From the NCBI RefSeq assembly GCF_006443685.1, contig NZ_VFYP01000001.1, positions 1 to 64,000 of the forward strand: a stretch of DNA of 64,000 nucleotides. Reading direction: 5' to 3'. The position numbers were made by a program, and so were the translations under genes. Positions 1-8,768 of the stretch are shown piece by piece. Position 1 is the first letter of the stretch. Each line of letters opens with the position of its first letter. The notes under the pieces are model-generated. The model had not been told where the DNA came from, searched no databases, and was given only the letters and a program-made list of their open reading frames with translations. The stretch is from Rhizobium glycinendophyticum (GTDB taxonomy: Bacteria; Pseudomonadota; Alphaproteobacteria; Rhizobiales; Rhizobiaceae).

Positions 1-77
<77 letters not shown>

Positions 78-210
78 AACAATCTTCAATACACTCCCAA
101 TTGCACGACACACTTCGAAGCTCCTCCGCGTAAGCCGCCAGGAGCTCTTTGCGTTTCTCCCGCGAGAGAAACAAAGTCCATCGAATACACCTCACCTCCT
201 CTTGCGCTGC

Positions 211-1401
211 TCATCTGAGCGCAAAGACTTTCATGGGCTCATCCACTCCCCGCAGTTCGTATGCCCCAAGGTTCTCCACGAACTGTTCGATATGCGCCAT
301 AGAAACGAAGTCTTCCGAGAAAAGAACCGGATGGTGAACGGTCTTTGTCAGGGATTCGAGCCGGGACGCGATGTTGACGGCCGGGCCGATGACGGTGAAA
401 TCGAGGCGGCGCTTCGAGCCGATGTTTCCGTACATCACGTCACCGACATGAACGCCCACGCCGCATTCGACCGAAGGTCGTCCGAGGGCGGTATTGCGAT
501 CGTTGAGCGAAGAGAGGGCGAAGCGCGCCTCCAACACCGCCTGAAAAGTGTTTGCAAGAGCATCCTTTTTCTCCAGCGGAAAAACGGCAAGCAGCCCGTC
601 TCCCATGAACTTGAGGATCTCGCCACCATTACGGTCGATCGGCTCGGCAATCGCGTCGAAATAGGCATTCAGCAACTCGATCACGTCGTCGCGTGGCCAG
701 GCGTTGGTGATCGCGGTAAAGCCCCGGATGTCGAAGATCAGCACGGCGGCCGACAGCGTCACGCCACTCCCGCGGGTGGTCGCCCCGGCCAGAATTTCTT
801 CACTAGCATGCGGTCCGACATAGGTCTGAAGCAGTGTGCGTGCCAAAGCATTCTTGATACGGACTTCGCTGACGAGGGCGAGGATTGGAACCAGCCCCCG
901 AAGGACTGCGATATCGTGATCGCTAAAGCCGTCCGACTCGGCGGTCGCGAAAGTCACCACATGCCGTTTCTGCAGCGTGTGCTGCAGCGGCCAGGCGACG
1001 TAATCGGTCAATCCCTCGTTTCGCAGCTCTTCAAAAAGAGGATAAGGTCGCGCTGGATTGTCCACGAGCAGGTTCTGGCGCACCTCTTCGGCCCCCGCGG
1101 TCAGTTCGAACATCGGGCTCGACAGAAAAACGGGAGACTGCTCGGTGCCGTATTCGAATGTCGTGATGCGGGCTTCCCGCAGCCCGGGCAGCCATTCGAT
1201 CCGGGCGCCGAGCCATTGCGGGTTGTTGATGCGAAAGTGCAAAGTGGCGCGCGCGACTGGCACAGCCGCAAGGTTCAAGCGCTCGCACAGCTCGACGAAA
1301 ATGTTATCGATGAACCTCTCTTGATAGGTTTCATTGAGCATCCATTCCCGCAATGCCCTTGCCAGGGCCGGCTCGCCGATCGGCGCTTGTTGATCTAACA
1401 T
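211..1401 (-). CDS. Class III adenylate/guanylate cyclase, soluble
   Basis: This 396-residue protein has no membrane segment. Residues 1-185 form a sensor-like region that reads like a GAF-type fold, but I cannot assign it firmly. Residues about 215-396 are a class III cyclase domain. Visible catalytic residues are D224 (FDIRGFT) and D268 (KFMGDG) for metal, K264 and T336 as the purine-specifying pair, and N343 and R347 (VNIASR) for transition-state binding. The Lys/Thr pair suggests ATP as substrate and cAMP as product, in the class IIIb pattern. The gene lies head to head with the operon at 1648-7530, which encodes a cNMP-binding protein and a second cyclase. A shared role in cyclic-nucleotide signalling is inferred. 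Confidence 0.9.
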   Translation of the reverse strand: MLDQQAPIGEPALARALREWMLNETYQERFIDNIFVELCERLNLAAVPVARATLHFRINNPQWLGARIEWLPGLREARITTFEYGTEQSPVFLSSPMFELTAGAEEVRQNLLVDNPARPYPLFEELRNEGLTDYVAWPLQHTLQKRHVVTFATAESDGFSDHDIAVLRGLVPILALVSEVRIKNALARTLLQTYVGPHASEEILAGATTRGSGVTLSAAVLIFDIRGFTAITNAWPRDDVIELLNAYFDAIAEPIDRNGGEILKFMGDGLLAVFPLEKKDALANTFQAVLEARFALSSLNDRNTALGRPSVECGVGVHVGDVMYGNIGSKRRLDFTVIGPAVNIASRLESLTKTVHHPVLFSEDFVSMAHIEQFVENLGAYELRGVDEPMKVFALR

Positions 1402-1421
1402 GACGTAACCATTTACTGAGC

Positions 1422-1433
1422 GTTTCTAGAAAC
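1422..1433. promoter_or_regulatory. 12-bp perfect palindrome upstream of cyclase gene
   Basis: GTTTCTAGAAAC is a perfect 12-base palindrome 21-32 bases upstream of the cyclase start codon, in the divergent region between the cyclase and the pseudo-ABC operon. It could be an operator, but one 12-base palindrome can also arise by chance. Confidence 0.3.
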
Positions 1434-1585
1434 ACGACTCGCCATAGGCGCCGCCATGCAATAGCGTTCACCGGCGATAAGTTGCCGGAACGCCCATGTA
1501 GAGTGAGTGACTGTGTCGTCTTCACGGCCTTCACTCAAGCCCCAACCACGCCGAAGTTCCTCGACGCAGTCCTGCCCAGCGTCTT

Positions 1586-1614
1586 TTGACAATGCACGGT
1601 GCCACCTTTAAAAT
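1586..1614 (+). promoter_or_regulatory. Sigma-70-type promoter for the pseudo-ABC operon
   Basis: A perfect -35 hexamer TTGACA (1586-1591) is followed, after 17 bases, by TAAAAT (1609-1614), which matches five of six bases of the -10 consensus. Transcription would start near 1621, about 27 bases before the ATG at 1648. No strong Shine-Dalgarno precedes that ATG; AGG occurs near 1630. Confidence 0.6.
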
Positions 1615-1647
1615 CGAGGTCGCGTTCCTCTCAGGTACAGCTTCTTT

Positions 1648-4365
1648 ATGGAAAAAAGTCTCCCCCGCTACATCTGGAAGCATACCTGGCGCCAGCAAGT
1701 CGTTATCCTCGTGATCGTCGCTCTGTCGATGATCCCCTACTTCTTCTCCCTGGATCTGCCAAAACAAATCATCAACGGCCCCATTCAGGGCGATGGCTTC
1801 GCCGCGCCGGATGCGGTGCAACCCTTCTTCGAAGTGGGCTTCGATATGCCTCTCGTGGGACGGGTTGAGCTTTACGCTGGTTACCCGCTAAATCGGCTGT
1901 CGATGCTGATGGCGCTCAGTCTCGAATTTCTCGCCCTCGTGATCATTAACAATGGCTTCAAATACGTCATCAACACCTACAAGGGGAGGTTGGGAGAGCG
2001 CCTGCTGCGCCGTATTCGATTCCAGCTGATTGACCGGGTGCTACGCTTCCCGCCCAATTATTTCAAGCGGACGAAAAGCAGCGAAGTCGCCACGATGATC
2101 AAGGACGAGGTGGAGCCGCTCGGGGGCTATGCCGGCGATGCATTCGTCGCGCCTGCCATGCTGGGCGGGCAGATCGTGGCCGCTCTCGGCTTCATTCTCG
2201 CCCAAAGTCTTTGGCTCGGCATGATAGCGGTCTTCATGGCGATGCTCCAGCTCGGGATCATTCCGCGTATGCGCCGCCGGCTGATCCGCCTCGGGCGCGA
2301 GCGGCAGCTTACGGCACGCCGGCTCGCGGGGCGCGTCGGGGAAATGGTTGAAGGCATCTCCACCATCCACGCCTATGACACCTCGAACTACGAGCGGGCG
2401 GACATGGCGCATCGGCTGGGCGAGATCTTCGCCATCCGCTACGATCTCTACCAGTGGAAGTTCATGGTGAAGTTCATCAACAACTTCCTCGCCCAGGTGA
2501 CACCCTTCCTGTTTTATTCGATCGGCGGTTACCTGACGCTCAAGGGCACGTTGGACGTAGGCCAGCTTGTGGCTGTCATCAACGCCTACAAGGACCTGCC
2601 CGGTCCGTTGAAGGACCTGATCGACTGGGATCAGGGGCGCCAAGACGTGCAGGTGAAATTCGAACAGGTTGTCGAGCAGTTCCAGTCCGATGCCATTCTG
2701 CCCGAAGAGGTTCAGGCAGTCTATGAAGGTCACCCTCCTGCCCTTCCCGGAACCATTGCCATTACCAATCTCGCGGTGCACGACGACAGTGGCGGACGCC
2801 TTGTGCATGACGTTTCGCTGGAGCTCGGTGCCGGTGAGGTGGTGGCCTTTCTCGACGTTAATGGTACGGCGGCAGTCGCCGTCGCCGAGGCACTCGGGCG
2901 CGCCGTGCGTCCCGCAGCCGGACGCATATCGGTCGGGGATACTAATCTCCTCGATCTGCCGGAATCGGTCAGCGGCCGGCGCATCAGCTATGTCTCCGCA
3001 GAAACCTACTTCTTCCACGGCAGCCTGAGGGACAATCTGCTCTATGGCCTCAAGCACGCACCCCTGCGCCCGTTCGAGCGCGGCGGGAAGGCTGCCACGG
3101 TCCGCCGCTGGGAAATCAAGGAAGCGCGACTGGCAGGCAATGTCGACTTCGACATTCACGGAGAATGGATCGGCGGCACTTCGAACGCGGTTGCCGACCG
3201 GGAGACTCAAAACGCGTGGATGCTGGAAGCGCTGGATACGGTGCTGCTCACGGATGACGTGTTCGATCTCGGCCTGCGCAGCGTCATCGACCCGCAATGG
3301 AACGAGAAGCTTGCGCGCTTCGCCGTCGAAGCCCGACAGACATTGCGGGACCGATTGGACGAGCTGAAACTGCCGCAGCTGGTCGAGCCCTTCGACTTTG
3401 ACAGCTACAACAGCGAAGCGACGATAGCGGAAAACCTTCTCTTCGGCACCGTGATTGGTGGCGACGATGCCGCGCGCAGGATCGTTTCCAGCGGTTATTT
3501 CCGATCGGTCCTCATCGAAAACGGGCTCTCCGAACAGCTGTTCGACGCGGGCCGGAAGATCGTGTCCACCATGGTCGAGTTGTTCGGAGAAGACCAGCAG
3601 AGCAATTCGTTGATGCCTGAGCTTCCCTTCATGGAGGGTCGGGAAATCCCGGATCTTAGCCGCGTATCGAAGGAGGTCGAGGGGAAACGCCTGGATCAGA
3701 CCAACGAGGAACTTCGGCGCATCCTTTTCCTGACGGCATTCGCCTATGTCGAGAGCCGCTACCGCTTCGGCATCCTGAACGACGAGATCAGAGCGAAGAT
3801 CGTCAAGGCGCGCCATGCCTTCTATGCCAATCTGCCAAGGGAACTGCAGTCGCTCATCGCCCGCTTCAACAGGGATGAGTATCAATCATCCGCTACGCTC
3901 CTGGACAACATCGTCTTCGGCAAGATCAGCAGAACCTATGCAGACTCCCACGAGCGGATTAAATCGCAGCTGGTCACTCTGGCAAAGGAACACGGGGCCT
4001 ATCCGGATGTTCTGGAAGCAGGCTTGAGCTTCGATTTGGGCCCCGGTGGAAAGAGACTGACGATGTTGCAGCGTCAAAAGCTGAATGTCGCCAGAGCAGT
4101 TATTCGTCATGCCGATTACTGCATCCTCAATCAGCCGCTACCGGGGCTAAATCCGCGCTTGCAAGCCCAGTTGGTACAAAATGTTATCTCTTTCTTGCGA
4201 AAGAATACCGACGGGTGCACAATCGTTTGGGTTCTATCGAACCCGACATTATGTTCTTATTTCGAACGTGTCGTAATATTCGACAATGGCGATGTTATAG
4301 CGAACGGAAGCTATGAAGAGATCATTGACGAAGACAGTGTGGTGAAAGAGTTGATCGCTCGGTGA
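1648..4365 (+). CDS. Degenerate ABC-exporter-like membrane protein
   Basis: This 905-residue protein starts like a type IV ABC exporter half, with several hydrophobic membrane segments between residues about 15 and 330, then an NBD-like part from about 375. The catalytic motifs are gone. The Walker A lysine position is A409 (DVNGTAAV), LSGGQ reads LTMLQ (804-808), the Walker B acidic pair is N828-Q829, and the switch histidine region reads WVLSNPTL. The post-Q-loop motif (S/T)-x-x-(D/E)-N-x-x-(F/Y)-G occurs three times, at 458-467, 591-600 and 749-758, with about 300 extra residues, so the NBD carries an internal repeat expansion. ATP-driven export is unlikely. A structural or receptor role together with the cNMP-binding protein encoded next is inferred. 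It is the first gene of a likely four-gene operon. Confidence 0.8.
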   Translation: MEKSLPRYIWKHTWRQQVVILVIVALSMIPYFFSLDLPKQIINGPIQGDGFAAPDAVQPFFEVGFDMPLVGRVELYAGYPLNRLSMLMALSLEFLALVIINNGFKYVINTYKGRLGERLLRRIRFQLIDRVLRFPPNYFKRTKSSEVATMIKDEVEPLGGYAGDAFVAPAMLGGQIVAALGFILAQSLWLGMIAVFMAMLQLGIIPRMRRRLIRLGRERQLTARRLAGRVGEMVEGISTIHAYDTSNYERADMAHRLGEIFAIRYDLYQWKFMVKFINNFLAQVTPFLFYSIGGYLTLKGTLDVGQLVAVINAYKDLPGPLKDLIDWDQGRQDVQVKFEQVVEQFQSDAILPEEVQAVYEGHPPALPGTIAITNLAVHDDSGGRLVHDVSLELGAGEVVAFLDVNGTAAVAVAEALGRAVRPAAGRISVGDTNLLDLPESVSGRRISYVSAETYFFHGSLRDNLLYGLKHAPLRPFERGGKAATVRRWEIKEARLAGNVDFDIHGEWIGGTSNAVADRETQNAWMLEALDTVLLTDDVFDLGLRSVIDPQWNEKLARFAVEARQTLRDRLDELKLPQLVEPFDFDSYNSEATIAENLLFGTVIGGDDAARRIVSSGYFRSVLIENGLSEQLFDAGRKIVSTMVELFGEDQQSNSLMPELPFMEGREIPDLSRVSKEVEGKRLDQTNEELRRILFLTAFAYVESRYRFGILNDEIRAKIVKARHAFYANLPRELQSLIARFNRDEYQSSATLLDNIVFGKISRTYADSHERIKSQLVTLAKEHGAYPDVLEAGLSFDLGPGGKRLTMLQRQKLNVARAVIRHADYCILNQPLPGLNPRLQAQLVQNVISFLRKNTDGCTIVWVLSNPTLCSYFERVVIFDNGDVIANGSYEEIIDEDSVVKELIAR

Positions 4366-4398
4366 AGTCGAGGCCAGGTGCCTCTATGGAGATGTGAA

Positions 4399-4857
4399 AT
4401 GGTCCTTGATGACGAGGTAAGGTGCTTAAGCTCACTGCCTTTCTTTGCATCCGCCAGTCCTTCCAAGTTGAAGCTCTTGGCTTTCAACTCGGATCGAGTG
4501 CGCTTCACGCCCGGCCAGGAACTCTTTCATGAGGGTGATCCTGGAGATGCGGCTTATGTGATTTTAAGCGGCTCTGTTGACATAACTGTCGAAACCCCCA
4601 GAGGTCTGGTCAGCGTGGCTAAAGCCGAGAAAAATTCGATCGTCGGCGAAATCGCCCTCCTGAGCGACGGATATCGAACGGCAACCGTAAGCGCACTGAC
4701 GCCCCTTGAGACGCTGCGGATCGACAAGCAGACCTTTCTGAAAATGATGGCGGATTGCCCGAGCTTGATGTTCTCCGTCTTGAAGGTATTGGCGACCCGC
4801 CTCACGACAACCACCTCGGAATTGGCAAAGCACAAGGGACGCGCCGAATTTGCCTGA
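4399..4857 (+). CDS. Single-domain cyclic nucleotide-binding protein
   Basis: The product of 152 residues is almost entirely a CRP/PKA-type cNMP-binding domain, with no HTH or output domain. The phosphate-binding cassette is visible as GEIALL at 83-88 followed by R93-T94, keeping the glutamate and arginine that bind ribose and phosphate. The start at 4399 is chosen because GGAGAT lies seven bases upstream; an in-frame ATG at 4378 lacks this. The gene begins 33 bases after the pseudo-ABC gene ends, and an MBL-fold gene follows. With no domain of its own to act, it probably signals through a partner, most simply the preceding membrane protein (inference). Confidence 0.88.
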   Translation: MVLDDEVRCLSSLPFFASASPSKLKLLAFNSDRVRFTPGQELFHEGDPGDAAYVILSGSVDITVETPRGLVSVAKAEKNSIVGEIALLSDGYRTATVSALTPLETLRIDKQTFLKMMADCPSLMFSVLKVLATRLTTTTSELAKHKGRAEFA

Positions 4858-4893
4858 TTGCATCAGGTGGTCGAAGCGACTCCAGGGGACGAT

Positions 4894-5754
4894 ATGAACG
4901 CAGTCGTATCTGGGGGATCGAGCGAGAGGCCGACACCGATCAGTGTCACTGTGTGGGGATCACGTGGATCCACTCCCATGGCCGGCGAGGCATATAATCT
5001 CTACGGCGGCAACACAATCTGTATCGAAGTTTGCTGCGGGAGTGACGTGCTTCTGTTTGACGCCGGGACCGGGATAATTCCAGCCGGCGTAGACCTTTTG
5101 TCCCGAGCCGTGAAGACTATCAGCCTCTTTCTCACACACAGTCATTACGATCACATTCAGGGGTTGCCCTTCTTCGCTCCTCTGCATAAGCCAGATACGA
5201 CAGTTGCAATCGCTTCAGCCCATCTAGAGGGAGTGATGACGACGCACGACGTCATCAAAGGTGTCATGCGTCCCCCGTATTTTCCGGTCGGCCCGGATAT
5301 CTTCAAGGCGAAGGTGCATTACCGCGACTTCCTGCCTGGCGATGTGCTCGAACCCGGAGCCGGAATTACAATGCGAACCGGTCGATTGCAGCATCCGGGT
5401 GGATCGACCGGTTACCGGATCGAATATGCCGGCCGAGTCGTGGCGATCGTCACGGACACGGAACACACACCTGGTGAGCTGGACGAGAAGGTTCTCAAGC
5501 TGATCGAGGGTGCCGATCTCTTCCTATACGACAGCGCCTACTGTGACGAGGAAATGGCGAAATATCAGGGCTTTGGCCACTCGTCATGGCAACATGCGAT
5601 CCGGCTCGCGGAGGCGGCCAATGTGAAGGCTATCGGCTTGATGCATCATTCCCCCTTCCATACCGATCAGGATCTTGCACGGATCGCAAGGCTTGCGGCG
5701 GAACGATTTTCCGGGGCGCAGGTGGTCAAAGACGGGCAAGTTTTCGGCGTCTGA
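4894..5754 (+). CDS. MBL-fold metallo-hydrolase, possible cyclic-nucleotide phosphodiesterase
   Basis: This 286-residue metallo-beta-lactamase-fold protein keeps the metal-binding signature THSHYDH (H82, H84, D86, H87), plus H167, D188 and H251/H252. The N-terminal strand with WGSRGS and the GGNT motif resemble the RNase Z/PhnP/class II phosphodiesterase branch rather than beta-lactamases. The start at 4894 follows AGGGG at a six-base spacing; a TTG at 4858 just after the previous stop is a poorer alternative. Context beside a cNMP reader and two cyclases suggests cNMP hydrolysis, but the sequence alone does not prove the substrate. Confidence 0.75.
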   Translation: MNAVVSGGSSERPTPISVTVWGSRGSTPMAGEAYNLYGGNTICIEVCCGSDVLLFDAGTGIIPAGVDLLSRAVKTISLFLTHSHYDHIQGLPFFAPLHKPDTTVAIASAHLEGVMTTHDVIKGVMRPPYFPVGPDIFKAKVHYRDFLPGDVLEPGAGITMRTGRLQHPGGSTGYRIEYAGRVVAIVTDTEHTPGELDEKVLKLIEGADLFLYDSAYCDEEMAKYQGFGHSSWQHAIRLAEAANVKAIGLMHHSPFHTDQDLARIARLAAERFSGAQVVKDGQVFGV

Positions 5755-5823
5755 GACCAGCAGACATTTCTTTGACTTTGGGCGTAGGCTACGACGTGCC
5801 CGTCCCTCCAGAAGGTACTTTTA

Positions 5824-7530
5824 GTGAATCCGAAGCCGCATGGGCGTCCGTTCCTGAGTGAAAAAGCGGCAGTGCGGCTGAGGATCGTGACCGGCCTGAT
5901 CATGTTCACTTTCGTGACCATGCATTTTCTCAACCACGCTTTGCTGCTGATCTCCGAGGAACTCGCGGAAAAGGCCTTGGTCTATTTCAGAGCAATTTGG
6001 CGCAATCCTGCATGTGCAATACTGCTTTACGGGTCGCTTACCCTCCATTTCCTCCTTGCACTTCGAACACTTTACCTCCGCCGATTGATAGGACTGCGGC
6101 AAGCCACGATCGTACAGGTCGTTTTCGGTTTGTCTCTGCCGCTTCTGATTGCCCAACACGTGATATGGGCGCGTCTCCCCGTTGTGTTCAACGGAGTTGA
6201 TCCCGACTATATCGGCGTGGTCAGAGCCATGTGGCAGAATGGCTTGCTTGGCCTGAAAATGGCGGCGGCCGCTATCATGGCTTGGGTGCACGGATGCCTG
6301 GGTCTCTACGCGGCGCTCAGCTATCGGGATTGGTTCCGGCGCTACGCCCAGATCCTCTTTGCAGTTGCGATCATTGTCCCGACGCTAGCCTTGGGTGGCG
6401 TTCTCGTTACGGGACAAAGGCTTCCACCAGCGAATGCCGTCGGCGTTGAGGAACTGGCGCTTCCTCCAAGTGAGTATCATGGTACCTGGCTTGCGGCTGC
6501 GCCAAATGCCGATATCGCAGCCATCGAACGACAGTTCTATCTTGCCTTGGCGGGGGCAGCCGGGTTGGTCCTGCTGCTTCGCGCCGTTCGATATTTCCGG
6601 CACCGAGAGTCGCATATCCTGATTACCTATTCGCATGGTGCACTCGTGCATGTTCCCAAAGGAACCAGCGTTCTGGAGGCAAGCCGGATTGGCCATATCG
6701 ACCATTACTCAGTATGCGGCGGAAAAGGCCGTTGCTCCACATGCCGCGTCAGGGTTCTGGAAAGCCAAGGTCCATTGCCCGCGCCACACGCTCTGGAACT
6801 GGCCACGCTGGCGCGGATCAAGGCCTCGCCCGATACCCGGCTGAGCTGCCAGTTGCGGCCGAATTTCGATCTGCATGTGGCGCTGCAACTTGAGCCCCCT
6901 GAAGGTGGGGACCAGTTCTCCAGCCTGACCAACCTTGAGGTCGGTCGCGAGAAAGATGTCCTCGTGATGTTTGCAGATCTCCGGAATTTCACCACCATTG
7001 CCGAAGGGCGCCTGCCCTACGACATCGTTTTCCTGCTCAATTCCTATTTTTCAATCCTTGTGCCCGCTATTGAGGCCGCCGGCGGGCGAGTCGACAAGTA
7101 TATAGGGGATGGGGTCATGGCCATCTTCGAAATCGGTGAGAACGGCCTAAGGGATGCGTGCCGCCGGGCTCTGGGTGCTGCAGCCAATATCATCGCAGAG
7201 ACGCAGAAGCTGAACAGCCAGCTGGTGCAGGAATTTGGCATCGATCTGGAGGTCGCAATCGGCATCCATTACGGTCCCGCAATCCTCGGCATGGTCGGTT
7301 ATGGCAAGGGTGCCTCGCTCACGGCGATCGGCGACACGGTCAATGTGGCGAGCCGGCTTGAGACAGCCGCCAAGCAATTCAACGTCGCCCTTGCGGTGTC
7401 GGAGACTGTAATGCTGTTGGCAGAACTTCCCCGCGAAGGTGTGACGACCCGGCGTTTGCCCTTGAGAGGGCGGCGTCTCGAAATGACCGTGCTTCTCTTC
7501 TCCCCGGAACAGGCGCAGCGGTATCTTTGA
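5824..7530 (+). CDS. cyaC: CyaC-like redox-sensing membrane adenylate cyclase
   Basis: The 568-residue protein has a GTG start with AGAAGG upstream. Residues about 15-260 form a hydrophobic multi-helix anchor with H34/H38, H75, H112 and H156, which fits the tetra-histidine signature of di-haem succinate:quinone oxidoreductase anchors. Residues about 270-360 form a plant-type ferredoxin domain with C298, C304, C307 and C342. The class III cyclase domain follows, with D385 and D429 for metal, K425 and T500 for purine, and N507 and R511. Sinorhizobium meliloti CyaC is a published quinone-responsive di-haem cyclase with a binuclear Fe-S cluster and matches this order. Quinone-pool redox control of cAMP synthesis is therefore likely. 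Confidence 0.9.
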   Translation: MNPKPHGRPFLSEKAAVRLRIVTGLIMFTFVTMHFLNHALLLISEELAEKALVYFRAIWRNPACAILLYGSLTLHFLLALRTLYLRRLIGLRQATIVQVVFGLSLPLLIAQHVIWARLPVVFNGVDPDYIGVVRAMWQNGLLGLKMAAAAIMAWVHGCLGLYAALSYRDWFRRYAQILFAVAIIVPTLALGGVLVTGQRLPPANAVGVEELALPPSEYHGTWLAAAPNADIAAIERQFYLALAGAAGLVLLLRAVRYFRHRESHILITYSHGALVHVPKGTSVLEASRIGHIDHYSVCGGKGRCSTCRVRVLESQGPLPAPHALELATLARIKASPDTRLSCQLRPNFDLHVALQLEPPEGGDQFSSLTNLEVGREKDVLVMFADLRNFTTIAEGRLPYDIVFLLNSYFSILVPAIEAAGGRVDKYIGDGVMAIFEIGENGLRDACRRALGAAANIIAETQKLNSQLVQEFGIDLEVAIGIHYGPAILGMVGYGKGASLTAIGDTVNVASRLETAAKQFNVALAVSETVMLLAELPREGVTTRRLPLRGRRLEMTVLLFSPEQAQRYL

Positions 7531-7589
7531 GAGTGCCGGTGTCCCGTATTTCGGCGGACGGATCATCTGTGAGGCGTTACCGCAGAAGC

Positions 7590-8768
7590 TCAAGGACGAT
7601 CTTGGCGCTTATCCAGGCACGCCCGAACGAAGCGGGCTGTATCCGCCGCTCCATCGAGCGAGATCGGCAGATGTTCGGGAACCACAAGTTCCTTGGCTGC
7701 AAGGATAGCTTCTGCCATGGCTTTTCCGGTGAGCCCCTCTTCCGATACGACACGTGCGAGACCAAGGGTCTGAAGCTTCTCGGCCCGAACGCCCTGCTCG
7801 GTCTCTCCGCCGGCTGCGAACGGCACGAGCAAGGCGCGGCACCGGGCGACGAGCAGGTCGCATACTGTGTTATATCCCGCCTGCGAAATCGAAAGCTTGG
7901 CCCCTGGCAGAAGGTTCGGGAAGTCCGGCCGGAAGCGGAAGAGGGAGACGTTTTCTCCCGCGCATGCTTCAAAACGATCATAGTCGGCCTGAGGAAGGTT
8001 CGGCCCTGTGATAACGCACCAGGAGGATCCGTCGTCGAGCAGCTTACGGGCCTCAAGCGCTGCACCGATGAGAAGTGAGCCCACGGCGCCGCCGCCTGCC
8101 GATATAACGGTGTCGAACCGGTCATGAGAGGGTTCCGGCGCGGGGGGGGCCACGAGACCAGTATAGTGCACCCGATCGGCGATTTCCGGCGTGAGAGCGA
8201 AGGTCTCTTCCAGTCGCACGAACTCCGGCGCACCGTGCACTAAGACACCATTGAAGTGCGCCCTGATCAGATCGACAGTCTCGCGGTCACGGCCCGGCTT
8301 GCGGTTTTCCTGCAGGATGTCCCTGATGGAGCTGAAGAGCAGCGGACGCGGTTTGGCTGCCTCGATCGCCTCAATGAGGGGTAGAAGTTCGAACCGGACC
8401 TGCCGGCGCCCGAATGGAAACGCTTCCAGGATGACCACATCCGGGCGGGCCGCATGAAATGCTTCCAGCAATCTTGCTGTCCGTGCCTGTTCGAACGCGG
8501 CATCCACCGGGTAGCCATCGAGATCGGAGAGCGCCGAGAATCCGTTGTTGGAGGCAACTACCGCAGGCAGCTGCACATGCCGGATGCCCTCTCCCGGGAA
8601 ACCTGCGACAGGTGCACCGCCGGTAGCCAGCGTGACGTCAAAGCCGGCCTCCACAAGGGCGCGGGATATGCGGCTGGCACGGGCGAGGTGACCTATGCCC
8701 AGCAGGTGCTGCACGTAGAAAAAGACCTTTCCAGCCGCGCTGCGGTCTGCGTTATGCGATCCAGTCAT
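7590..8768 (-). CDS. MurG-like (GT-B fold) glycosyltransferase
   Basis: The 392-residue protein has two Rossmann-like halves. The N-terminal motif HLLGIGHLARASRIS (about 21-35) and the C-terminal ISQAGYNTVCDLL segment match the acceptor and nucleotide-sugar regions of MurG/GT28-related enzymes. No membrane segment is seen. The start overlaps the end of the GT4 gene upstream by four bases, so the two are translationally coupled. It is the last gene of the minus-strand operon that starts with an oligopeptide-type ABC importer. Donor and acceptor are unknown. Confidence 0.8.
   Translation of the reverse strand: MTGSHNADRSAAGKVFFYVQHLLGIGHLARASRISRALVEAGFDVTLATGGAPVAGFPGEGIRHVQLPAVVASNNGFSALSDLDGYPVDAAFEQARTARLLEAFHAARPDVVILEAFPFGRRQVRFELLPLIEAIEAAKPRPLLFSSIRDILQENRKPGRDRETVDLIRAHFNGVLVHGAPEFVRLEETFALTPEIADRVHYTGLVAPPAPEPSHDRFDTVISAGGGAVGSLLIGAALEARKLLDDGSSWCVITGPNLPQADYDRFEACAGENVSLFRFRPDFPNLLPGAKLSISQAGYNTVCDLLVARCRALLVPFAAGGETEQGVRAEKLQTLGLARVVSEEGLTGKAMAEAILAAKELVVPEHLPISLDGAADTARFVRACLDKRQDRP

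Noticed and set aside
2041..3885. A 614-codon open frame on the minus strand inside the pseudo-ABC gene
   Set aside because: It is antisense to a protein with clear ABC-exporter homology, has no recognisable domain, and long antisense frames are common in GC-rich genes.
5755..5823. A TTGACT-led promoter between the MBL gene and cyaC
   Set aside because: No acceptable -10 hexamer follows at 16-18 bases; readthrough from the upstream promoter is simpler.
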